From: Viridibacillus arvi
GTDB lineage: Bacteria > Bacillota > Bacilli > Bacillales_A > Planococcaceae
NCBI RefSeq assembly: GCF_001274945.1
Contig: NZ_LILB01000005.1
Span: 1,222,312 to 1,286,311, forward strand
Length of the DNA: 64,000 bases
Direction: 5' to 3'
Shown here: one piece after another, positions 45,859 to 54,650 of the stretch
How the letters are laid out: every line of letters starts with the position of its first letter
Numbering within the stretch: the first letter of the stretch is position 1
Program-made: the position numbers and the translations under genes
The notes under the pieces: model-generated
The model's input: the letters and a program-made list of their open reading frames with translations, nothing else
What the model was told of the DNA's origin: nothing
The model's database searches: none

Positions 45859-47991
45859 TTAATTGTTCTTAAATACTTTTTCTACGATTTTCTCTGTTGC
45901 TTTTCCGGATTCCCAGCCACAAATTTTGTCATAAAAAATGTCGTATTTTTCTTTATATTCGATTGTTACTTTATCGATATTAAGCACGGCATCAATGATT
46001 TCATCAGTAGTTTTGACTAGTGGCCCAGGTACTTCGTTTTCGATATCGATATAGAAGCCTCTCAGTTGATCACGATACTTTTCAAGATCATAAGTGTAGA
46101 ACAGAATCGGTCTTCGTAAGTTTGAATAATCAAAGAATACAGATGAATAATCTGTAATAAGAATGTCTGAGATCAAATATAGTTCCGCGATATCGTCATA
46201 TTTGGACATATTATAGACAAAACCTTCGTAACCATCAATGTTGAGGTCATCTGCTATGAAGTAGTGCATTCTTAGTAAGATGACATATTCGTTACCTAAT
46301 TTTTCTTGAAGTTTTTGCAAATCGAATTTTAGATTAAACTTGTATTTTCCAGGTTCATAAAATTCATCATCACGCCATGTAGGAGCATAAAGAATGACTT
46401 TTTTATCTAACGGGATGTTTAATTTAGTTTTCATCTTCGTAATGTAATCTGAATTGTTGTTAATGTACAAAGTGTCATTACGTGGGTAGCCATCCTCCAG
46501 CATGACTTTATCAAATTTAAATGCGCTTTTGAAAATGTCCGATGAGTACGAATTTGCTGCAATTAAATAATCCCATAATCGTGATTGCTCATAAAATTGT
46601 TGTTTGTACTTAGGATTGGCTGAATAAACTTCATTCATATCGAATACTAGTTTTTTCAACGGTGTACCATGCCAAGTTTGTAAAAATACATTTCCTTCAC
46701 GTTTTTGAAGGTGAAGTGGCTGACGCATATTGTTTACCCAATATTTTGCAGTTGCCATGTGATAGTAATAAGCAAGACTTAGGCGCTTCACTTGCTTCGC
46801 ATTTCCTGGAATATCATGGTTTATTTCATTAAATGACCAAATGAATTCGTACTCTGGGTAGTGTTTGACCATATATTCATAAATATACTTCGGACTATCC
46901 GCGTAGTTTTTTCCAAGGAAACTTTCGAAAACTATTTTCTTCTCATTAAGAGGTCGTTTTTGGAATATATCTTTATAAATTTGTCGAGTCAATTTTGTTT
47001 TGCTCGTAAATGTTTGTTTTGAATCTCTTCCGAAATGGTGAATGCTAACTGCTCTTTTGTAATTTTTCAATTTGTGATTACGTAGTGCTTTCAGTTCACC
47101 ACGAACTAATAAGTTTTGATTTTTAAATTGCGCTGGAGAAACCTTTTCCATTGCATTTGCAAGTTGTTCGAAGTTACGTTCGATTTGAGTTGCATCTCTC
47201 ATTATTAGGATAAATTTAGAGCGATAAAAATGAATAAGTAATTTATCTAGGAGTTTTTGTTCTTTGTTTTTCCCTTTTTGTTCTTCTTTAAGGTAATTAT
47301 AAACTGTTAAGAAATCTTTTAAGACCTTTTCTCTATCTTGCTGCATAAGCGATGGATTAGTAATAGGATCATTTCGAAGGCGACGGAAATATACACTTTC
47401 TTTCACTTGATAAATTACTGTGCGATTTTTAAATAGAGGTACTAGGAACGCTATTTCAGTATAACAATCTGTATCCTCTGAAAAACGGAGATTGTATTTA
47501 CGGATGATTTCTATAGAAAATAAGCTATTAAGTACATTTAAATTTTGTAGCACTTTAAATACCTTTTTACGTTTTCTTACTGTCACTGCAAGTTCATCAA
47601 TTTCGATATTGCTATCTTCTTTATTCGTTAGTTTTTTAGTGCGACCTATAATATAAGTTTTGTTACCAAGACCTTCTACTAATTTTTTAACCGCATGCTC
47701 GTTGATAAAATCGTCACTATCTACAAAGTATACAAAATCTCCAGTTGCTTGTTCGATTCCAAGATTTCTTGCAAAACCTACACCTTTGTTTTCAGTTAAA
47801 TTGATGCTACGGCAACGAGAATCTGCATTTGTATATTGCTCAATAATTTCTGCTGAATTATCTGTAGAGCCATCGTTAACAATAATTATTTCTATGTTTT
47901 TGTATACTTGGTTCGTTACAGATGTTAAACATTCTTCTAAAAATTCCGCCGTATTATACACGGTTACGATAATTGATACTAATTTTTCCAT
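45859..47991 (-). CDS. fusion of GT2 glycosyltransferase and TagF-like glycerophosphotransferase
   Basis: In this 710-residue protein, residues 1-230 form a GT2 (GT-A fold) domain: VSIIVTVYNTAEFLEECLTSV, EIIIVNDGSTDNSAEII, ATGDFVYFVDSDD. Residues about 340-705 form a CDP-glycerol glycerophosphotransferase domain: KKIVFESFLGKNYADSPKYIYEYM, LQTWHGTPLKKLVFDMNEVY, ILYAPTWRDDEFYEPGKYKF, ILITDYSSVFFDY. Such fusions are known in capsule and teichoic acid loci and would couple sugar addition with glycerol phosphate transfer on one chain. The ATG at 47991 follows GAGGTG. It lies divergent from tagB-like and tagD, beside a second TagF-like gene. Confidence 0.85.
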   Translation of the reverse strand: MEKLVSIIVTVYNTAEFLEECLTSVTNQVYKNIEIIIVNDGSTDNSAEIIEQYTNADSRCRSINLTENKGVGFARNLGIEQATGDFVYFVDSDDFINEHAVKKLVEGLGNKTYIIGRTKKLTNKEDSNIEIDELAVTVRKRKKVFKVLQNLNVLNSLFSIEIIRKYNLRFSEDTDCYTEIAFLVPLFKNRTVIYQVKESVYFRRLRNDPITNPSLMQQDREKVLKDFLTVYNYLKEEQKGKNKEQKLLDKLLIHFYRSKFILIMRDATQIERNFEQLANAMEKVSPAQFKNQNLLVRGELKALRNHKLKNYKRAVSIHHFGRDSKQTFTSKTKLTRQIYKDIFQKRPLNEKKIVFESFLGKNYADSPKYIYEYMVKHYPEYEFIWSFNEINHDIPGNAKQVKRLSLAYYYHMATAKYWVNNMRQPLHLQKREGNVFLQTWHGTPLKKLVFDMNEVYSANPKYKQQFYEQSRLWDYLIAANSYSSDIFKSAFKFDKVMLEDGYPRNDTLYINNNSDYITKMKTKLNIPLDKKVILYAPTWRDDEFYEPGKYKFNLKFDLQKLQEKLGNEYVILLRMHYFIADDLNIDGYEGFVYNMSKYDDIAELYLISDILITDYSSVFFDYSNLRRPILFYTYDLEKYRDQLRGFYIDIENEVPGPLVKTTDEIIDAVLNIDKVTIEYKEKYDIFYDKICGWESGKATEKIVEKVFKNN

Positions 47992-48338
47992 TCTTACACC
48001 TCTTTAAAATCTTCACTTACTAGTTTTCTATCAATAATCGTTATATATATCTATATCCCTCTTATTAACTGATCAAATAATATTCCATCATACTTATTAT
48101 TTTTTTGATATGTACACTTCATCGATAATACCATATGACAATATTAAACAGTATATTTATTCTTAAAAATTCTTTGTTTTATATCTATTATTTCAGTTAT
48201 ACTAATAGCAGTAATTGTAGATAATTCTTAAGTTACAATACCTCTAACAGTATGGTAATCAAACATAAAAATGCATGTTTTTGAATATTTCTATTTTTTA
48301 ATGATTATCCAATGAAATGTAGAAAAATAGGTGAATGA
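47992..48338. promoter_or_regulatory. divergent promoter region between the GT2-TagF and TagB-like genes
   Basis: No gene is seen in this AT-rich gap. A plausible plus-strand promoter for the TagB-like gene is TTGTTT at 48174-48179, an 18-base spacer and TATACT at 48198-48203, leaving a leader of about 130 bases. A minus-strand promoter must also lie here but no pair stood out. Confidence 0.35.
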
Positions 48339-49496
48339 ATGTTAAAGGAATTTATAATATATATTTATTTGTTGTTAAATAGGATTGTCTTTGGGCTTTT
48401 TAAGTTTTTGCCGCAAAAGAATAAAGTTGTTTTTTTATGTGACTTTGGTGATAATGCGCGGTTTGTTATACGAGAGTTGCAATCACGTGGTTTTGAAGAG
48501 ATTTATGTTCTGAAAACTAGCAAATGCAAGGATGACTTTTCAGATTTAGGCTTAGCTGCTGGGCATGTAGTGGATTTCCACACATCCAATATTGGTGGCT
48601 ATTTGAAAGGTTTATATCATTTGGCAACGGGTAGTAAGGTATTAATCGACAATTATTTTGCCATTTTAAGTGCAACGCCGTTTCGTGAGGGTGTTGAGTG
48701 TATTCAGTTATGGCATGCGGCTGGCGCAATTAAAAAATTTGCGTTACAAGATCCGAGTATCATGTTCCGTTCGCCTTCTGCTGTAAAGCGATTTGAGAAG
48801 GTTTATGGTCGGATGACGAAAGTAATTATTGGTTCGGATAAGATGGTACCGATTTTCAGGTCAGCGTTTGGCATGCGCCAAGATCAATTTTTGCGTTTTG
48901 GTGTTCCACGGACTGACTTTTACTTTAAACAAGAGGAAGAGAATAATGCTCGAAGCGAAATTCTCGAGTTGTATCCTCAACTAGAGGGGAAAAAGGTAAT
49001 TTTATATGCACCAACTTTCCGTGATCAACAATTGTTAGAACAGAAGATTCCTTTGAATTTTGTAGAAATCATGGATTCACTTGGAGAAGATTTTGCAATG
49101 GTGATTAAGTTACACCCTGCTGTAGCTCATAATGTTGAGTCTATTGCTCATCCTGCCATTGTTTCCGTTGCTAATGATGTGCCTGTTTCCAAATTGCTGT
49201 TTGTAACGGATTATTTAATCAGTGATTACTCTTCAATCCCATTTGAATTTGCTTTACTCGGGAAACCTCAGATTTTCTATCCTTATGATCTAGAAGCATA
49301 TGAGATGGAGCGTGGTTTTTGGACGGATTATGAACAGCTAGTACCCGGTCCGGTTGTTTCAAATGATGAAGAATTAGTTTATGTTCTATTGCATCATGAA
49401 TTTAACCAGGAGCAAGTAGAGGCTTTTTCAAATGATTGGAATACCTATTCTGATGGGCATGCTAGTGAAAGATTGGCAGCGTATTTGATGGATTAG
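48339..49496 (+). CDS. tagB: TagB-like teichoic acid glycerol-phosphate primase
   Basis: This 385-residue glycerophosphotransferase family member reads as TagB rather than TagF. It has a short N-terminal hydrophobic/amphipathic helix (EFIIYIYLLLNRIVFGLFKFLP), then NKVVFLCDFGDNARFVIREL, ECIQLWHAAGAIKKFALQDPS, FGVPRTDFYF, VILYAPTFRDQQLL and YLISDYSSIPFEFALLGKPQIFYPYDLEAYEMERGFW. TagB adds the first glycerol phosphate to the ManNAc-GlcNAc lipid linkage unit. The WHAAGAxKKF signature replaces the WHGTPLKK of the TagF-like neighbours. The ribosome site is weak (GGTG). It is followed by tagD on the same strand, which has its own promoter. Confidence 0.8.
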   Translation: MLKEFIIYIYLLLNRIVFGLFKFLPQKNKVVFLCDFGDNARFVIRELQSRGFEEIYVLKTSKCKDDFSDLGLAAGHVVDFHTSNIGGYLKGLYHLATGSKVLIDNYFAILSATPFREGVECIQLWHAAGAIKKFALQDPSIMFRSPSAVKRFEKVYGRMTKVIIGSDKMVPIFRSAFGMRQDQFLRFGVPRTDFYFKQEEENNARSEILELYPQLEGKKVILYAPTFRDQQLLEQKIPLNFVEIMDSLGEDFAMVIKLHPAVAHNVESIAHPAIVSVANDVPVSKLLFVTDYLISDYSSIPFEFALLGKPQIFYPYDLEAYEMERGFWTDYEQLVPGPVVSNDEELVYVLLHHEFNQEQVEAFSNDWNTYSDGHASERLAAYLMD

Positions 49497-49594
49497 GTAA
49501 ATGGTTCTGAACTTATTCTTGGGAACCTTATATCAGTTCTAGTCGTTTCTAATTCTATTAAGACTTTTTATGGAGATTTTCTACAGAAATGAAT

Positions 49595-49623
49595 TTGGCA
49601 TTTCTAGTTAAATATAATATAAT
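49595..49623 (+). promoter_or_regulatory. sigmaA promoter of tagD
   Basis: TTGGCA at 49595-49600, a 17-base spacer, and TATAAT at 49618-49623. Transcription should start near 49630, about 25 bases before the ATG, with GGAGG in between. Confidence 0.7.
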
Positions 49624-49653
49624 ACCATTTAGTATTATGTATGGAGGCACACT

Positions 49654-50052
49654 ATGAAAAAAGTAATTACGTATGGTACATTTGATTTACTTCATGTGGG
49701 ACATGTTAATATTCTTCGACGTGCAAAAGCTTTAGGCGATTACCTTGTTGTTGCTATTTCTTCTGATGAATTTAATGCTTTAAAAGGGAAAAAAGCTTAC
49801 TATAGTTTTGAGGACCGTAAGACAATACTTGAGGCAATCAAGTATGTAGATGAAGTAATTCCGGAAGATAATTGGGAACAAAAAGTTCTAGACGTGAAAG
49901 AACATAATATCGACACATTTGTTATGGGTCACGACTGGGAAGGTAAATTCGATTTCCTAAAAGATCATTGCGAAGTAATTTACTTACCTCGTACTGAAGG
50001 TATTTCTACAACTAAGATTAAAAAAGATTTAAATACTCAAGTAACTAAATAA
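49654..50052 (+). CDS. tagD: glycerol-3-phosphate cytidylyltransferase TagD
   Basis: This 132-residue enzyme makes CDP-glycerol from CTP and sn-glycerol 3-phosphate, the donor for all TagB/TagF-type transferases nearby. It matches the family length. Nucleotidyltransferase motifs are intact: GTFDLLHVGH with H14-x-x-H17, the substrate-loop Lys in NALKGKKAYYSFEDR (44-55), and RTEGISTT at 113-120. GGAGG precedes the ATG at 49654, a strong sigmaA promoter lies upstream and a terminator downstream. Confidence 0.95.
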   Translation: MKKVITYGTFDLLHVGHVNILRRAKALGDYLVVAISSDEFNALKGKKAYYSFEDRKTILEAIKYVDEVIPEDNWEQKVLDVKEHNIDTFVMGHDWEGKFDFLKDHCEVIYLPRTEGISTTKIKKDLNTQVTK

Positions 50053-50068
50053 GTATTTCGCTTTAACT

Positions 50069-50099
50069 AACCACCTGCTCCTATATTGGAGAGGTGGTT
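50069..50099 (+). terminator. intrinsic terminator of tagD
   Basis: AACCACCT and AGGTGGTT (with extra CTCC/GGAG pairing) form the stem, followed by TTTTTTG on the plus strand, 17 bases after the stop codon. Confidence 0.8.
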
Positions 50100-50125
50100 T
50101 TTTGTTGTGTAAAGAAACGAAAAAA

Positions 50126-50143
50126 AGGTCGCCTAGGCGACCT
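50126..50143 (-). terminator. intrinsic terminator of second TagE-like gene
   Basis: AGGTCGCCTAGGCGACCT is a perfect palindrome. On the minus strand a run of seven T follows. It lies directly at the stop codon at 50145 and faces the tagD terminator. Confidence 0.75.
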
Positions 50144-50144
50144 G

Positions 50145-51674
50145 TTAATCTTGTGTTGTGATTTTATTAAAAAGGCTAGTCCATAATTTGTATTGAAGTT
50201 CAGGAGAGTATTTCGTTTGAACGGTACGGTATGCATTTTCGCCCATTCTTTTTGCCTCGTCTTCATTTTCTAGCAGGTAGATGATCTTTTCTGCTAATTG
50301 CTCACGATCCCTATTTGGAATAGCATAGCCATTCTGTCCAGCTGGTTCAAATTCGTCTATATAGTAGTTGTTGTCGTATATAATGACTGGCGTTTTATTT
50401 GCAAATGATTCTAATGCTACCAAGCTAAAGCCTTCGTATTTTGATGTTAGGACTGTTACGGTAGCTTTTGCTAATACTTCATCTACTTTGTTTGTGTAGC
50501 CTTTTAATTCAACATTTTTTCTCAGTTTTAATTTTCGAATAAGCGAAGTTAATGCACGTTTTCTAGGTCCTTCACCGTAAATATGAAGTTTAGCGTCAGG
50601 AACGTCTTGAATAACTTTAGCAAATGCACGAACTGCTTCACCAACAGCTTTCCCCTCATCTAACCTTGCTACGACTGTTACTAGAAGTGGATCTTTTTGA
50701 GTGATATCCACATTTTTCACTTCGATTGCATTTGGAATGACATAAATGTTGTCGTGTTCACCAAATTGCTTAATGATATCTTCTTTTTGCTTTTCCGTTA
50801 GGACAACAATAGGATCGCCATTCTCCAAGTTTTCTAGCATGCCTTTGTGATATTCTTTGAGCTCGCTACCGTATGTGTAAGGTGCTTCAAAATGGTTTGT
50901 ATGAATAGTATAGATACGGTGTGCCAAGCCGGATTCCATATTGCGGATTTTGCTTGCTGTGCCTGCTCCGTCGCAGATGACAATTGGCTTTTCAGGTTCG
51001 TTTTTGCATAATTCATTAAACCAATTAACATGGAACTCTCTGTTATTGGCAAAACTTACGACTTCCTTTGACTCTGGATGAAATAGGAAAATTTTCTGTT
51101 GCTTACCCGTTTTATGGTTGTACCATTTCGAAAGATAACAAAAGCTGTCTGGTGTATAGTATAGTTCTTGAATTAGCTCATTGTTAGACAAATGATAGTT
51201 GAGCGTACGATTAATATAACCATCGTTATGGAATTCATCGCGTTTAATGTGAATTTGTTCGGGTGTGTAATAGTCGATGTATCTCAGTTTTTGATGCTTG
51301 TCCCAAGTTTTGCATTTTACATATGTACCATTTTGGAAGTAATGCGTCTGTTCTCCGCTATCTTCTACTTGATATCCAGGTTCGAATTTTTCGCTAGCTA
51401 AGCGGTAGTTTTCAATACTTTCGACTGTTTGTTCACTTGTTGTATAGCTTTTTTTATAATAGTCATAAATGTTCGTGATTTTGACGTTTTCGGCAAGTCT
51501 GCCTTCTTTTTTTAATCGTAATTCTATTTCAGAATAATTATTTTTATAGTCTAGTGTGATTAGTTCAGAGCAATAGTCAGCGTTATTTAATAGGCCTGCT
51601 CGTTTGTACATGACACTATTAACGCCATATTTATCTACGTCAATGTCCCAAATGACCATGAATATTTTTTTCAT
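50145..51674 (-). CDS. GT4 glycosyltransferase, TagE-like (second copy)
   Basis: This 509-residue paralog of the protein at 40002-41555 shares the N-terminal plan (IFMVIWDIDVDKYGVNSVMYKRAGLL), the middle signature (DSGEQTHYFQNGTYVKCK) and the GT-B domain (VTVVARLDEGKAVGEAVRAFAK, KLHIYGEGPRKRAL, E-x7-E in YEGFSLVALES). It probably glycosylates poly(glycerol phosphate) teichoic acid. Two copies may add different sugars or serve different polymers (inference). It stands alone, convergent with tagD, with its own terminator. Confidence 0.8.
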   Translation of the reverse strand: MKKIFMVIWDIDVDKYGVNSVMYKRAGLLNNADYCSELITLDYKNNYSEIELRLKKEGRLAENVKITNIYDYYKKSYTTSEQTVESIENYRLASEKFEPGYQVEDSGEQTHYFQNGTYVKCKTWDKHQKLRYIDYYTPEQIHIKRDEFHNDGYINRTLNYHLSNNELIQELYYTPDSFCYLSKWYNHKTGKQQKIFLFHPESKEVVSFANNREFHVNWFNELCKNEPEKPIVICDGAGTASKIRNMESGLAHRIYTIHTNHFEAPYTYGSELKEYHKGMLENLENGDPIVVLTEKQKEDIIKQFGEHDNIYVIPNAIEVKNVDITQKDPLLVTVVARLDEGKAVGEAVRAFAKVIQDVPDAKLHIYGEGPRKRALTSLIRKLKLRKNVELKGYTNKVDEVLAKATVTVLTSKYEGFSLVALESFANKTPVIIYDNNYYIDEFEPAGQNGYAIPNRDREQLAEKIIYLLENEDEAKRMGENAYRTVQTKYSPELQYKLWTSLFNKITTQD

Positions 51675-51784
51675 TATTTCACTACTTTCTTTTTGGGTGT
51701 GTTTGTTAAGGTCTACTATACTCTGTTTTTAGCCCTGAATTCAATTATTTTCAAGTTAGCCGTATGTTTTGCATTATTCATGAT

Positions 51785-51817
51785 AAATGCCAAGTGAGAT
51801 AGTTTCACTTGGCATTT
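51785..51817 (-). terminator. intrinsic terminator of aminotransferase gene
   Basis: AAATGCCAAGTGA and TCACTTGGCATTT form a perfect 13-base stem with a seven-base loop, about 20 bases after the stop at 51835. Confidence 0.75.
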
Positions 51818-51834
51818 TGGGTATATTTTTAATT

Positions 51835-52989
51835 TTATAGTGTTTGAATGAAGGCTTCTAGACGATCAAGGCCTTCTTTTAATTTTGATGGTGCATATGC
51901 GTAAGTGATGCGAAGGTAGCCTTCACCATATGGAGTGAATACAGATCCCGGGATGGCACCAACGCCCCCCTCTTTCATAAGACGGATTGCAAATTCTTGA
52001 GATGATAATCCAAACTTTTTGATCGATGGGAAAATGTAAAATGCACCTGTTGGTTTTTGAACTTCAATTCCCATTGCAATTAGGCGATCGTAAACATAAT
52101 CACGACGGTCAATATATTGTTTGTTCATCTCCGATGGAATGTCTTTGCAGTTTGTAAGTGCTTCGATAGCAGCATATTGGCTAGGAAGCGCTGCACAGAT
52201 TGCATTGTATGCATGGATTTTCACGACTTCTGCCAAAAGCTTAGCAGATGTCATAAGGAATCCAATACGCCATCCAGTCATTGAGTGTGATTTTGATAAA
52301 CCGTGAATTAAGAATAATTTATCTTTTAGCTCAGGATATGCACCGAATGAGCGGTGTTCTCCTTCGAATGTGTTTTCACTATAAATTTCGTCTGAAATGA
52401 TATAGACATCTTGGTTTGCTAGTACTTTTGCTAACTCATCCATTTGTTCATGGGAGATCGTAGCTCCAGTTGGATTAGATGGGAAGTTAAATAGTACGGC
52501 TTTCGTTTTAGGTGTGATCAGTTTTTCTAGACGTTCCGCAGACGGTTGGAAGTTAGTGTCTGTCGTGTCTAAATAAACTACTTTTGCACCGCAGAATTGG
52601 ATAATTGGTTCGTATCCTGAGTAAATTGGTGCTGGGAGGATGATTTCATCCCCTTCTTCAAAGATTGTACGGAATACAGAATCAATGGCCTGACTTGCTC
52701 CGTTCGTGACGATAATTTCGTCTACAGCATTATAATGGCAATCGTATTTTTCTTTAAAGAACGCTACAGCCGCTTCGCGAAGTTCGATGACACCAGCGTT
52801 ATGTGAGTATGTTGTAAGGTTTTGTTCGATTGAACAGATACCTGCTTGTTTGATTGATTCAGGAGTTGGGAAGTCTGGTTGGCCAATCGTTAAGTTGATG
52901 GCATCAGGGTAATTGATTAGTTGATTTGCGAATTGGCGTATACCGGGTAAACCACCCTTTAGAGCTTTCGGGTTAAGGGATAAAGACAT
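51835..52989 (-). CDS. patA: class I aminotransferase, PatA-like (N-acetyl-LL-diaminopimelate aminotransferase family)
   Basis: This 384-residue PLP enzyme resembles Bacillus subtilis PatA throughout: LNPKALKGGLPGIRQFANQL, INLTIGQPDFPTPESIK, TNGASQAIDSVFRTIFEEGDEIILPAPIYSGYEP, NFPSNPTGATIS, and the PLP-lysine segment GLSKSHSMTGWRIGFL. PatA acts in the acetylated diaminopimelate route to lysine and peptidoglycan; related aminotransferases use aspartate or aromatic amino acids, so the substrate is not certain. The start is the ATG at 52989 after AAGGA; an in-frame start ten codons upstream has no ribosome site. Array B begins about 120 bases upstream of the ATG. Confidence 0.8.
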   Translation of the reverse strand: MSLSLNPKALKGGLPGIRQFANQLINYPDAINLTIGQPDFPTPESIKQAGICSIEQNLTTYSHNAGVIELREAAVAFFKEKYDCHYNAVDEIIVTNGASQAIDSVFRTIFEEGDEIILPAPIYSGYEPIIQFCGAKVVYLDTTDTNFQPSAERLEKLITPKTKAVLFNFPSNPTGATISHEQMDELAKVLANQDVYIISDEIYSENTFEGEHRSFGAYPELKDKLFLIHGLSKSHSMTGWRIGFLMTSAKLLAEVVKIHAYNAICAALPSQYAAIEALTNCKDIPSEMNKQYIDRRDYVYDRLIAMGIEVQKPTGAFYIFPSIKKFGLSSQEFAIRLMKEGGVGAIPGSVFTPYGEGYLRITYAYAPSKLKEGLDRLEAFIQTL

Positions 52990-53105
52990 TTGGTGTTCCT
53001 TCTTTCGTATGATTAGCATTATTATTTCTTGCTCTTTATTATACTCCCATATTCTGAAAACTTAAATATTTTATTTCATATTTAAGAGATTTTTTGGTTT
53101 TGGGT

Positions 53106-53548
53106 TGGGGTGCTACTCACTTTGGCTTTGGCGCTACTCGAGTGGGCTTTGGCTCTGCTCGGCCGAGCTTTGGCGCTACTCGCCGGCTTTAGCGCTTCTC
53201 GAGCGGGCTTTGGCGCTACTCACTCTAGCTTTAGCGCTACTCGACCTGGCTTTGGCGCTGCTCGACCTGGTTTTAGCTCTACTCACTGGCTTTAGCGCTT
53301 CTCGCTCGGGCTTTGGCGCTACTCACTCTAGCTTTAGCGCTACTCGACCTGGCTTTGGCGCTGCTCGACCTGGTTTTAGCTCTACTCACTGGCTTTAGCG
53401 CTTCTCGCTCGGGCTTTGGCGCTACTCACTCTAGCTTTAGCGCTTCTCACTCTGGCTTTAGCGCTTCTCGGCCTGGCTTTGGCGCTACTCGCTCTGGTTT
53501 TGGTGCTACTCGCCGGCTTTGGCGCTTCTCACTCTGGCTTTAGCTATT
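53106..53548 (+). repeat. 21-bp tandem array B with 103-bp higher-order repeat
   Basis: About 21 units share the core CTTTGGCGCTACTC, with TTCTC and GCTCTGC variants. Lengths are 21 or 19 bases. Five units (four of 21 plus one of 19) form a 103-bp block that is repeated without a mismatch at 53205-53307 and 53308-53410 and starts a third time at 53411. The frames through it are Gly/Ala/Thr/Ser-rich or Leu/Ala-rich and shift with every 19-base unit, so they are not genes. Confidence 0.95.
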
Positions 53549-53556
53549 CTTGTTTG

Positions 53557-54537
53557 TTAATTAGATTGAGTCTCTTTAAACAATGGCTTTTTATAGTTAT
53601 AGTGATATGTTCTTGATCTAGTGTGACCGGTGGGGGTTAGGTTCATTTGTTTTAGTAGTTTTGTTATTCGGTTTTTGTTATTGATTTGTAGGTATTGACT
53701 ACATTCTTTATGGGTTATGGTTGATTTGAAGAGCCAGAACCAGTCTTGCATTGCTATTTTGATTGCGTTATCGATATTTTTTCCGCAGGTTTGGCATGTC
53801 CATGTACGCTGGGAATAACGTCTGCCTTGTCCCCCACAGCAACAGATGATGCCAGTTTTAAGTTGGTCTAAAGGAATGCTATGTTTTTTTGTTAATGGGA
53901 AGGCGTTGTATGGTTTGTTGCTGTTCTTTATTTTATAAATTATATGTTGCAATTGACTTGTTGAGATAATGGCTCGGTGTTTATTTAATTTTTGTAGGTA
54001 GAGTGGTACTTCTTTTGGTCCTAGTAATTTAATTTGTGTTGGTGGGATCTCGATGTGTGTGCGTTTGTTTGGCAATACGATTGCTTTGAAAATTGGTAAT
54101 TGGATACCGACTTCGTGTTGCAACCAGTATTCTAAGCTGTCTACGGTTCGTAAAATTTGTTGTTGAGGACATACGTATGTTGTGTTGTTGCCATCGATTG
54201 TTTGGATTAGTTGGTAGGGGTTTTCTAAGAATTTTAATGTTCCTCTTAGATGCTTTACTTCAAGGATGCAAATATAGCTTGGTGTGATTATTAATGCATC
54301 TATTTGAATGAGTCTATTTGGGGATGCTTGAATTTCAACATTTGGGAGAGTTTGAAATGGCAGAGTAAAATGCGTTTCTTGGATCAATTGATCGACTCTA
54401 CATTCTCCATTGTATCCTGCTTGGATGTTTTCCAATTCTTTTTGCAAATCAATGGATTTTGAGAATGTTGGGGAGAGTCTCATCAGTAGTCTTGGATATG
54501 CTGACAATATTACTGGTTTTGGTCTTGGTTCGAAAAT
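53557..54537 (-). CDS. NERD-domain protein with C-terminal zinc-finger-like region
   Basis: This is a protein of about 326 residues. Residues about 40-160 form a nuclease-related NERD domain: AGYNGECRVDQLI, IQIDALIITPSYICILEVKHLRGTL (core D...E-x-K of the restriction-endonuclease fold), and a Gln motif in YVCPQQQILR. The C-terminal part has ICCCGGQGRRYSQRTWTCQTC, a likely zinc site, and a helical tail. The role is unknown; DNA processing is possible. The first canonical start (TTG 54507) lacks a ribosome site. AGGAG at 54546-54550 instead points to ATT (54537) or ATA (54540), giving the N-terminus FEPRPKP typical of the family. The stop lies just beyond array B. Confidence 0.7.
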   Translation of the reverse strand: MFEPRPKPVILSAYPRLLMRLSPTFSKSIDLQKELENIQAGYNGECRVDQLIQETHFTLPFQTLPNVEIQASPNRLIQIDALIITPSYICILEVKHLRGTLKFLENPYQLIQTIDGNNTTYVCPQQQILRTVDSLEYWLQHEVGIQLPIFKAIVLPNKRTHIEIPPTQIKLLGPKEVPLYLQKLNKHRAIISTSQLQHIIYKIKNSNKPYNAFPLTKKHSIPLDQLKTGIICCCGGQGRRYSQRTWTCQTCGKNIDNAIKIAMQDWFWLFKSTITHKECSQYLQINNKNRITKLLKQMNLTPTGHTRSRTYHYNYKKPLFKETQSN

Positions 54538-54621
54538 TATTATCGCTCCTTTCCAACTTAATTTTACATACTATTATATCTTTATATGGAATATATTACA
54601 ATTTATTATTTTAAACAAAAA

Positions 54622-54645
54622 AGCCAGCTGCTTATGCGGCTGGCT
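54622..54645 (-). terminator. intrinsic terminator of amino-acid ABC operon
   Basis: AGCCAGC and GCTGGCT pair, with extra CGC/GCG-like pairing within. On the minus strand a run of seven T follows, six bases after the stop codon at 54651. Confidence 0.7.
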
Positions 54646-54650
54646 CGTTA

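Noticed and set aside
53105-53616. Open frames in array B
   Set aside because: Same cause as in array A: tandem 21-bp units, simultaneous frames, and frame switches at 19-bp units.
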